Source of the DNA: a bacterium
GTDB taxonomy: Bacteria; Arandabacterota; Arandabacteria; Arandabacterales; Arandabacteraceae
NCBI GenBank assembly: GCA_025774405.1
Contig: JALGWB010000293.1
Location: forward strand, 1 to 5,105
Direction of reading: 5' to 3'
DNA length: 5,105 bases
Below are positions 1 to 5,105 of this stretch, piece by piece. Numbering within the stretch: position 1 is the stretch's first letter; each line of letters starts with the position of its first letter. The notes under the pieces were generated by a model, which had not been told where the DNA came from, ran no database searches, and saw only the letters and a program-made list of their open reading frames with translations. A program made the position numbers and the translations under genes.

Positions 1-1812
1 GGAGTGCCGAATGTTGGGGGTGATGTTTATTTTGATAGTGGCTACGATGAGAACTGTCTTGTCAATGTGATAGCCATCGGCCTGGCGGAGGAAGATCAAA
101 TAATCAGCAGCCGTGTACCTGAGGAAGCTCACACAGAGCCATACGATATTATAATCGTTGGTAAACCGACAGACTTGAGTGGGCTTGGGGGTGCAACACT
201 TGCTTCCCGTATTCTCGATAGTGAAAGAAGTGAAAGCATCGGGGCAGTTCAGCTCCATGACCCTTTTCTGAAGCGTGTACTGGTTGAGGCTACACGCAAG
301 CTACTTGCTCAGGTTAGGACATCGGGTCTCAAGATCGGCTTTAAGGATCTTGGAGCGGGAGGCATCTCATGTGCTGTCAGTGAAATGGCTGGAGCGAGTG
401 GTTTTGGTGCTGAGATCGATCTCAACAGGGTGCATGTTGCAATAGAAGGGATGGAGGCCTTTGCGATTGCCTGCAGCGAGACTCAAGAACGCTATTGTCT
501 AGCTGTACCGACCAGCTTTTCACCATCAGTTCTCAGAATCTTCAACGAGGAGTATGAACTGCCTCATATCTACAGAGGTGCAAGAGCATCGGTTGTCGGC
601 AGGGTCACAGATGATGGGATATTTAGAGTCAAGCATGATGGTAAAGTGGTTGTTGATGTTGCCGTTGATCTTATTATCAGAGCTGTTGAATATGACCGCC
701 CAGCAAAGCCTCGAGAGCGTCCAGGCCGAAGGCAGATCCAATTGCATGATATCAACATCGAAGATCTGGCTATGCAGCTTATATCTTCAATCTCTATTGC
801 TTCAAAGCATTATGTCTATCGCCACTACGATTGCGAGGTCAAAGGCATGGCCGTCTTAAGACCAGGCGAAGCTGATGCCTGCGTCATTGCAATCCCGGGC
901 ACACCTTTTGGTATTGCAACCACAGTCGATGGTAATCCCCGGATTTCGAAGATTGATCCTTACCTTGGTGGTGCATGGGCTGTTGTTGAGAGCGTAGGCA
1001 ACCTGGCATGTGTCGGGGCTGTTCCCATTGCTATCACTGACTGCCTTAACTTCGGCAATCCTGAGGATCCGTGTGTCATGTATGATTTCAACGAGACGGT
1101 AAGGGGTATTGGTGAGGCGGCACGTGCACTCAAACCTTATGGCTCAGACGAGCCTTTACCGGTCGTGTCAGGCAATGTTAGCTTTTACAACGAGTCGTCA
1201 TCAGGCAAGGCCATACCACCCTCACCGATTGTTGGCTGTTATGGTGTGCTCGATGACTATTCAGTTGCGCCAAGCCTGAATTTCAAGCAAGAAGCGAGTG
1301 AGATCATCCTGATTGGCAAAGGGCATGGTGGGCTTGGTGGCTCGGCATTGCTGGCGTTGCTTGGCAGAGATGATGAAGGGGAGCCTCCTCAACTTGACTT
1401 TGAAGCCCGGCGAGGAGCGCTATATGCAACCACCGAGATTGTAAGAACTGGCAAAGTGCTCGCATGTCACGACATATCAGATGGGGGCTTGTTCGTCACG
1501 CTTGCTGAGATGTGTATCGGTGGCCGTGGGGTGGCGAGGGTGGGAGCTGAAGTAAAACTGGAATCTGGCAGTTTCGAGCAATTGCTCGAGTTCCTCTTTG
1601 CCGAAGACGGTGGATTTGTGATTGAGTGCAACGCTGAGCTCCTCCCTCAGGTTGAGCAAATATGCAACAGTCACCGAGCGGATTATATCCATATCGGTAA
1701 GACCACCTCTGGGGGATATCTTGAGATCATCTGGAACGGCGGTTCACTTAAGATTGAGCTTGGCCAGCTCAAATCACTCTGGTTCGATTCGCTCAGGGGA
1801 AAGGTCACCTGA
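1..1812 (+). CDS. purL: Phosphoribosylformylglycinamidine synthase subunit PurL (synthase subunit, 5'-truncated by window edge)
   Basis: Small-type PurL, the ATP-dependent synthetase subunit that converts FGAR to FGAM in purine synthesis, a cytosolic enzyme working with PurQ and PurS. The frame is open from base 1; 603 residues are visible and, by comparison with family members of about 740 residues, roughly 140-150 N-terminal residues lie outside the window. Visible landmarks (window residue numbers): GVPNVGGDV at 1-9, GLGGATLASR at 61-70, DLGAGGISCAVSEMA at 116-130 and SETQER at 159-164 in the first AIRS-like half; YDCEV at 276-280, ITDCLNFGNP at 345-354, SGNVSFYNES at 390-399 and CHDISDGGL at 489-497 in the second half. 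The two-half architecture and these motifs are family hallmarks. The usual GRDGI-type segment before GGA reads GKPTDLSGL here. The TGA stop shares its A with the purQ ATG, indicating coupled translation. The identification is essentially certain; the true start is not visible. Confidence 0.97.
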   Translation, partial: GVPNVGGDVYFDSGYDENCLVNVIAIGLAEEDQIISSRVPEEAHTEPYDIIIVGKPTDLSGLGGATLASRILDSERSESIGAVQLHDPFLKRVLVEATRKLLAQVRTSGLKIGFKDLGAGGISCAVSEMAGASGFGAEIDLNRVHVAIEGMEAFAIACSETQERYCLAVPTSFSPSVLRIFNEEYELPHIYRGARASVVGRVTDDGIFRVKHDGKVVVDVAVDLIIRAVEYDRPAKPRERPGRRQIQLHDINIEDLAMQLISSISIASKHYVYRHYDCEVKGMAVLRPGEADACVIAIPGTPFGIATTVDGNPRISKIDPYLGGAWAVVESVGNLACVGAVPIAITDCLNFGNPEDPCVMYDFNETVRGIGEAARALKPYGSDEPLPVVSGNVSFYNESSSGKAIPPSPIVGCYGVLDDYSVAPSLNFKQEASEIILIGKGHGGLGGSALLALLGRDDEGEPPQLDFEARRGALYATTEIVRTGKVLACHDISDGGLFVTLAEMCIGGRGVARVGAEVKLESGSFEQLLEFLFAEDGGFVIECNAELLPQVEQICNSHRADYIHIGKTTSGGYLEIIWNGGSLKIELGQLKSLWFDSLRGKVT

Positions 1813-2639
1813 TGAAGCCAACAGTTGCAGTCATTCAGTTCCCCGGTGTCAATTGCGAATATGAAACAGTGAGAGCAGCTTTAGCTGCCGGTCTTGAAGC
1901 CAGGATTGTCAGATGGAACGCTGATCCCGAGAGTCTCCGAAGTTTCGACGGTTACATACTGCCTGGTGGTTTCTCGTATGAAGATCGAGTCAGGGCGGGT
2001 GCGATCGCAGCCTGTGAGGACATTGTTGATGTGATGCGCATCCAGGCTGAAGCGCGCAAGCCAGTCCTGGGCATATGCAACGGTGCCCAGATTCTGGTTG
2101 AAGCCGGACTGGTGCCAGGAGTGAATCCCGGTACGATAGAGGTAGCTCTTGCCCCCAATAGAGGAATGGGAAGAACTGGCTACTACTGCGATTGGGTGTT
2201 TCTGAAACTCGCGTGCGAACCAGGACGGTGTGCCATAACCTATGACCTCGAACCTGAGGAAGTCCTACCAGTTCCGATTGCACATGCTCAGGGAAGGTTT
2301 ACCTCAAGCGACCTCGGTCTATTTGAGTCACTCCAGGCTCGTTCCCAGATTGTCTTCAGATACTGTCGTTCCAACGGTGAAACACCGCAAGGCTTCCCTG
2401 AGGATCCGAATGGCTCAGAGAATCATGCTGCTGCCATCTGTAACCAATATGGCAATGTTGTTGCCCTGATGCCACATCCGGAAAGAAGTGCCTGGCTGAG
2501 ACAGGTTCCCATGGATCTTGAGTGTGACTGGTCCCGGAGGCGGCTTCTGCCGCAGGGTAAGTGGCGGACACTGGAGCAGGCTGGTCCCGGGCTCGGCATA
2601 TTCAGATCGCTGAAGGCCTACATTGAGGAGGAGCTCTGA
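1812..2639 (+). CDS. purQ: Phosphoribosylformylglycinamidine synthase subunit PurQ (glutaminase subunit)
   Basis: Class I glutamine amidotransferase subunit of FGAM synthase: it hydrolyses glutamine and passes ammonia to PurL. The 275-residue protein shows the full triad expected for the family: nucleophile Cys89 in GICNGAQ (87-93), and His222 and Glu224 in MPHPER (220-225). Other PurQ signatures are QFPGVNC (9-15), PGGFSYEDRVRAG (51-63), PIAHAQGRF (155-163) and DPNGS (198-202). The ATG overlaps the purL stop by one base and is preceded by purine-rich AGGGGAAAGG at 1795-1804, seven bases away, which supports this start. The protein is longer than the roughly 227 residues of Bacillus PurQ. Much of the excess is after PHPER, where about 50 residues (226-275) include a charged, Trp- and Arg-containing stretch before the usual final helix (GLGIFRSLKAYIEEEL). 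The triad is intact, so the enzyme should be active. Confidence 0.96.
   Translation: MKPTVAVIQFPGVNCEYETVRAALAAGLEARIVRWNADPESLRSFDGYILPGGFSYEDRVRAGAIAACEDIVDVMRIQAEARKPVLGICNGAQILVEAGLVPGVNPGTIEVALAPNRGMGRTGYYCDWVFLKLACEPGRCAITYDLEPEEVLPVPIAHAQGRFTSSDLGLFESLQARSQIVFRYCRSNGETPQGFPEDPNGSENHAAAICNQYGNVVALMPHPERSAWLRQVPMDLECDWSRRRLLPQGKWRTLEQAGPGLGIFRSLKAYIEEEL
2625..2631 (+). promoter_or_regulatory. Shine-Dalgarno of purS, inside the purQ coding end
   Basis: GAGGAGG lies seven bases before the ATG at 2639. It is encoded within the last codons of purQ (the IEEEL end). Its strength and spacing support translation of the overlapping downstream gene from this exact start. Confidence 0.75.
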
Positions 2640-3076
2640 TGTGGGTTGAGGTACTTGTGAGATTGATTGTCCCAGACCCATCGAGCTTTACCGTTCTTGA
2701 TACACTTCAACGCAAGTTTGGCCTTCGAGCAGTTGCCAATGTAAGCCGTCTAAGAGCCTGGGACATAGAGCTTGAGAACATCCCAGAATCGAAGGCTCTT
2801 CGGATCGTTGAGAGGCTGCTTGCCGAGACCACACTCTTGGCGAATCCCAACCGTGACCGCTATTTCATACGATCTTGGCCTGGTGGTCTTCCGGGTGACT
2901 TCTGGAAGCAGTCTAGCAGGGGCGAAGTATTTGTTATAAAAGTGATTGACATCGATGATATAATCGGTAGGTCGAAACAAGCTATCGTTCGGCGGCGGCT
3001 GGGAATTGACGAGGTCAAGCACATCAGATCGTCAACAATCTGGCTGCTTGAGATAGCGGGTGCAGCCAGCTGCTAA
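2639..3076 (+). CDS. purS: Probable PurS subunit of FGAM synthase with an extra C-terminal PurS-like half domain
   Basis: PurS is a small structural subunit, typically about 80 residues, that bridges PurQ and PurL in the FGAM synthase complex. Residues 1-79 match its layout: first strand (VEVLVRLIV, 3-11), VPDPSS followed by a helix (12-28), paired strands (32-46), a second helix (50-66), then the telling LLANPNRDRYFI at 66-77, equivalent to the family's LLANP-x-x-x-x-Y ending. The central GK usually seen before the third strand is absent (SRLRAWDIEL). Residues 80-94 are a Gly/Pro-containing linker. Residues 95-141 look like a second strand-helix-strand-strand copy (GEVFVIKVIDID, GRSKQAIVRRRLG, VKHIRSSTIWLLEI), stopping before the second helix and last strand. 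The ATG overlaps the purQ stop by one base. Position and fold pattern give PurS; the second half is inferred from pattern only. The 145-residue length is unusual. Confidence 0.83.
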   Translation: MWVEVLVRLIVPDPSSFTVLDTLQRKFGLRAVANVSRLRAWDIELENIPESKALRIVERLLAETTLLANPNRDRYFIRSWPGGLPGDFWKQSSRGEVFVIKVIDIDDIIGRSKQAIVRRRLGIDEVKHIRSSTIWLLEIAGAASC

Positions 3077-3130
3077 TCCCCATAGTCAGCGGGCATTGGT
3101 TTCAAGACTGGGTGACTATTTGAGGAGGTT
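3075..3130 (+). promoter_or_regulatory. Possible RNA hairpin between purS and purF that occludes the purF Shine-Dalgarno
   Basis: A perfect 7-bp inverted repeat, ATAGTCA (3082-3088) and TGACTAT (3113-3119), encloses a 24-base loop. The flanks add further pairing after a four-base bulge (3120-3123): AATCCCC at 3075-3081 faces GGAGGTT at 3124-3130 with six of seven positions paired, counting one G-T wobble and one A-C mismatch. The outer pairing covers the purF Shine-Dalgarno, and the 5' arm contains two bases of the purS stop codon. A ribosome finishing purS could therefore open the structure. There is no T-run, so it is not an intrinsic terminator. The pairing is seen by eye; the regulatory role is inference. 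Confidence 0.35.
3122..3128 (+). promoter_or_regulatory. Shine-Dalgarno of purF
   Basis: GAGGAGG ends ten bases before the GTG at 3139. An in-frame TGA at 3121-3123 prevents any earlier start, and the next in-frame ATG (codon 21) would remove the catalytic cysteine, so this site fixes GTG as the purF start. Confidence 0.8.
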
Positions 3131-3138
3131 GCCGCAGG

Positions 3139-4533
3139 GTGGGCCCTAAACATAGCTGTGGACTCTTTGGTGTCTGCAGTCATCGTAAAGCGGCAAGGAT
3201 GACCTATATCGGTCTGTATTCTCTTCAGCACAGGGGCCAGGAAAGTGCTGGTATTGTAGCCTCCGATGGGAAGAGATTTCGCTCGATCAGATCGATGGGG
3301 TTGGTCAAGGATTGCTTTGATGATGCGAATCTTGGGGGGCTTGTGGGAAGGCTGGCTATTGGACATAACCGTTACTCGACAACCGGTTCAGCACGTCCGA
3401 CAAATATCCAGCCGCTGGTTGTTGACCTGAAAGGCGTACCGCTTGCCATCGGACACAACGGCAATCTTGTCAATGCGGGTGATCTACGCAAGGCGATGCA
3501 GGCTCAGGGTTCTATCTTCCAGTCAAGCACAGATAGTGAAATCTTTGTACATCTTATGGCTCGTTCCCAAAGTGATTCCCTCAGCGGAATGATTGACTAT
3601 GCTGCTGAACATGTGCGGGGTGCATACTGCCTTCTTGCAATGACGAAGAATACCATCATTGCCCTCAGAGATCCAAATGGATTTCGCCCTCTCTGTATGG
3701 GGAGGAAGGGGAATGCTGTGGTGTTTTCCTCTGAGACATGCGGTTTGGATGTAGTTGGGGCTTCCTATGAGCGTGAGATCGAACCAGGTGAGATGGTGAT
3801 CGCTACCGAAGGCGAAGTCACCTCAAGGCGCTTCGCAGATTTGAAAAGACTCTCACTCTGCGTATTCGAACTCATCTATTTTTCTCGACCGGATAGCGTT
3901 GTCTTTGGACTTTCGGTTGACGGAGTGAGGAAGGCTCTCGGCAGGTCACTGGCAAGGGAGCAACCCGCTGATGCCGACATTGTAATATCAGTTCCTGACT
4001 CAAGCAATGCTGCGGCCCTTGGCTATTCACTTGAATCCGGCATACGCCTCGAACTGGGTCTCATAAGGAATCATTATGTTGGCAGAACCTTCATCTATCC
4101 GACAAGTGAGCTGAGACACAATCGGGTTCGTATCAAGTTCAATCCGGTCAGGGAGTTGTTACGGGGGAAAAGGGTTGTCGTCGTGGATGATTCGATTGTC
4201 CGAGGAACGACTTCAAAGAAGCTTATGCAGATGCTGCGAGGTGTTGGTGTTAAAGAGATACATGTGAGGATAAGTTCTCCACCCATAAGATATCCATGCT
4301 TCTATGGCATAGATACACCAACGCGCAGTGAGCTGATTGCTGCGAATTGCTCGCTTGATGAGATTCGACGCTTTCTCGATGTGGAAACACTGGGATACCT
4401 GTCAGTTGAGGGCATGCTTGGGGCGACGGGTAGGAAACCGAATGATTTTTGCGTGGCTTGCTTTAATGGTGACTATCCTGTAACCTTTACAACTGAGCCT
4501 TCGAAGCTCGCCCTTGAGAAACTCCAAAGCTAG
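3139..4533 (+). CDS. purF: Amidophosphoribosyltransferase PurF (glutamine PRPP amidotransferase), GTG start
   Basis: Catalyses the first committed purine step, PRPP plus glutamine to 5-phosphoribosylamine, in the cytosol. The 464-residue length is typical. The N-terminal half is a class II (Ntn) glutaminase: short propeptide MGPKHS, then Cys7 as predicted nucleophile after self-cleavage (SCGLFG), followed by SLQHRGQESAG (28-38), GHNRYST (75-81), GHNGNL (105-110) and DPNGFRPL (178-185). The C-terminal half is a phosphoribosyltransferase domain with the PRPP loop VVVVDDSIVRGTT (346-358) and VPDSSN (285-290). Cysteines 241 (CVFELIYFSRPDS), 387 (PCFYGID), 438 and 441 (FCVACF) match the four [4Fe-4S] ligands known in the Bacillus-type enzyme, so this is the iron-sulfur, propeptide-processed class, unlike E. 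coli PurF. In that class the cluster is structural and oxygen-sensitive, and nucleotides inhibit the enzyme. It follows purS by 62 bases, probably in the same transcript. Confidence 0.98.
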   Translation: MGPKHSCGLFGVCSHRKAARMTYIGLYSLQHRGQESAGIVASDGKRFRSIRSMGLVKDCFDDANLGGLVGRLAIGHNRYSTTGSARPTNIQPLVVDLKGVPLAIGHNGNLVNAGDLRKAMQAQGSIFQSSTDSEIFVHLMARSQSDSLSGMIDYAAEHVRGAYCLLAMTKNTIIALRDPNGFRPLCMGRKGNAVVFSSETCGLDVVGASYEREIEPGEMVIATEGEVTSRRFADLKRLSLCVFELIYFSRPDSVVFGLSVDGVRKALGRSLAREQPADADIVISVPDSSNAAALGYSLESGIRLELGLIRNHYVGRTFIYPTSELRHNRVRIKFNPVRELLRGKRVVVVDDSIVRGTTSKKLMQMLRGVGVKEIHVRISSPPIRYPCFYGIDTPTRSELIAANCSLDEIRRFLDVETLGYLSVEGMLGATGRKPNDFCVACFNGDYPVTFTTEPSKLALEKLQS

Positions 4534-4597
4534 TTTAAGGAGGTGGTTCGTAACATCTTTGAAATGAGCATGGGTTGTGACGTGAGGAGGGGAGCTC
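4534..4597 (+). other. purF-radC gap with an orphan Shine-Dalgarno-like motif and no terminator
   Basis: This 64-base gap holds AAGGAGGTGG at 4537-4546, an almost ideal match to the anti-Shine-Dalgarno end of 16S rRNA. It is too far upstream (51 bases) to serve the radC ATG at 4598. The nearest downstream ATGs are at 4564 and 4570, in one frame, and would give a peptide of at most 24 residues ending in TGA at 4636-4638, overlapping radC out of frame. No GC-rich hairpin followed by a T-run is present, so transcription probably continues into radC. I see no convincing promoter. Confidence 0.4.
4585..4590 (+). promoter_or_regulatory. Shine-Dalgarno of radC
   Basis: AGGAGG ends seven bases before the ATG at 4598. 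An in-frame TGA at 4583-4585 excludes a longer reading frame, so together they fix the radC start. Confidence 0.8.
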
Positions 4598-5105
4598 ATG
4601 AAGATCAAAGCGATATCGGCAGCGGAGAGACCTCGTGAGCGGCTGTGCTCGCTCGGGCCTGAGATGTTATCTCTAACAGAACTGGTAGCGATTGTGCTTG
4701 GTACCGGGAGCAATTGGAGGGGAGCTTTCCAGGTGGCTGACGAGCTTCTTTCAGAATTCGATTCGGTGGCCTCGTTTGCAGCTGCAAGTGTGGAAAGAAT
4801 TGCAAGGGTCAAGGGAGTTGGTCTAGCCAAGGCTTGCCGCCTGAGGGCTGCCGTCGAACTTGGCAAGAGAGTCATCAGAGCAGATCGCGCTGAGAGGACT
4901 GTGATCAGGTCTCCAGAGGATGTCGCCAATCTTGTCCTGGACGACATGAAGCATCTTGATCGTGAGCACTTCAGGGTTCTGCTATTGGATTCCAAGAATG
5001 CGGTTATCAGCATTGAGACAGTTTCCATTGGAACAGTTGATGCTTCAATGGTCCATCCTCGGGAGGCCTTGAAACCCGCGCTGGAGAGGAGTGCCAGTGC
5101 AATTG
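4598..5105 (+). CDS. radC: RadC family protein (UPF0758 / JAB domain), 3'-truncated by window edge
   Basis: 169 residues are visible; the family is usually about 220-230 residues, so roughly the last quarter lies beyond the window. The N-terminal segment carries the family opening AAERPRERL (8-16) and LSLTELVAIVLGTG (24-37), then a helix-hairpin-helix DNA-binding-like motif at about 66-90 (VKGVGLAKA at 71-79). The MPN/JAB domain starts near 102 with RSPEDVANLV, DREHFRVLLLDSKN (121-134), SIGTVDAS (143-150) and VHPREALKPAL (152-162). Glu140 probably corresponds to the conserved acidic residue of the JAMM metal site; the His-x-His part would lie just past the window end and cannot be checked. 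The cellular role of RadC is unsettled: the original DNA-repair assignment in E. coli was later attributed to another gene, and the family is discussed in relation to DNA processing. Its place after purF looks like operon read-through rather than shared function. Confidence 0.95.
   Translation, partial: MKIKAISAAERPRERLCSLGPEMLSLTELVAIVLGTGSNWRGAFQVADELLSEFDSVASFAAASVERIARVKGVGLAKACRLRAAVELGKRVIRADRAERTVIRSPEDVANLVLDDMKHLDREHFRVLLLDSKNAVISIETVSIGTVDASMVHPREALKPALERSASAI

Noticed and set aside
554..859. 101-codon plus-strand open frame inside purL
   Set aside because: It lies entirely within the conserved purL frame, has no Shine-Dalgarno of note and encodes no recognisable protein.
2625..2641. 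Resemblance of the purS and radC start regions (GAGGAGG followed by AGCTC and ATG, the second at 4584-4600)
   Set aside because: The likeness is short, mostly the shared Shine-Dalgarno, and in one case constrained by the purQ coding end; it is probably chance rather than a shared regulatory element.
1990..2681. Several minus-strand open frames of 70-100 codons opposite purQ
   Set aside because: They lie opposite well-conserved PurQ motifs including the catalytic residues, and have no supporting start signals or domains.
3071..3145. Frameshift at the end of purS hiding the rest of a second PurS domain
   Set aside because: The other two frames past the stop give a near-immediate stop or a short peptide without an LLANP-like ending, so no missing second half can be recovered downstream.
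4549..4582. Imperfect inverted repeat CGTAACA / TGTGACG in the purF-radC gap as a terminator
   Set aside because: Only six of seven pairs form around a 20-base loop, it is not GC-rich and no T-run follows, so it does not look like an intrinsic terminator.
4402..5028. Long antisense open frame of 208 codons on the minus strand
   Set aside because: It runs opposite the conserved end of purF, the gap and radC. The product is low-complexity, rich in Ser, Leu and Arg, and shows no recognisable domain; it is a by-product of the coding strand's codon pattern.

Overview
The window is a tightly packed, single-direction (+ strand) stretch of bacterial chromosome. It carries part of a de novo purine biosynthesis operon followed by the start of a radC gene. 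The order is purL (5' end missing), purQ, purS, purF, radC (3' end missing). Base composition is close to balanced, Shine-Dalgarno motifs are strong (GAGGAGG or similar), and no mobile element, RNA gene, CRISPR array or foreign-looking segment is visible. FGAM synthase split into PurL, PurQ and PurS, together with a propeptide-bearing, iron-sulfur type PurF, rules out the single-chain large PurL arrangement of E. coli and its relatives. The phylum cannot be named safely from this stretch.

Region by region: bases 1-1812 hold most of the small-type PurL synthase subunit. Bases 1812-2639 hold PurQ, the glutaminase subunit, with an extended C-terminus. Bases 2639-3076 hold a 145-residue protein that I read as PurS followed by an extra, incomplete PurS-like half. 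The stop and start codons of purL/purQ and of purQ/purS share one base (TGATG), so the three FGAM synthase subunits are probably translationally coupled. Bases 3077-3138 form a short gap that can fold into a hairpin whose outer pairing covers the purF Shine-Dalgarno. Bases 3139-4533 encode PurF from a GTG start. Bases 4534-4597 are a gap with no terminator, containing an unexplained strong Shine-Dalgarno-like sequence. Bases 4598-5105 are the N-terminal part of RadC.

How the genes work together: PurF makes 5-phosphoribosylamine from PRPP and glutamine, the first committed step. PurS, PurQ and PurL together convert FGAR to FGAM, the fourth step, using ammonia that PurQ releases from glutamine. 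RadC has no known purine role and is probably a read-through passenger. I see no clearly new biological system. The most informative oddities are the extended PurS, the possible coupling hairpin before purF, the extended PurQ tail, and the orphan Shine-Dalgarno before radC.
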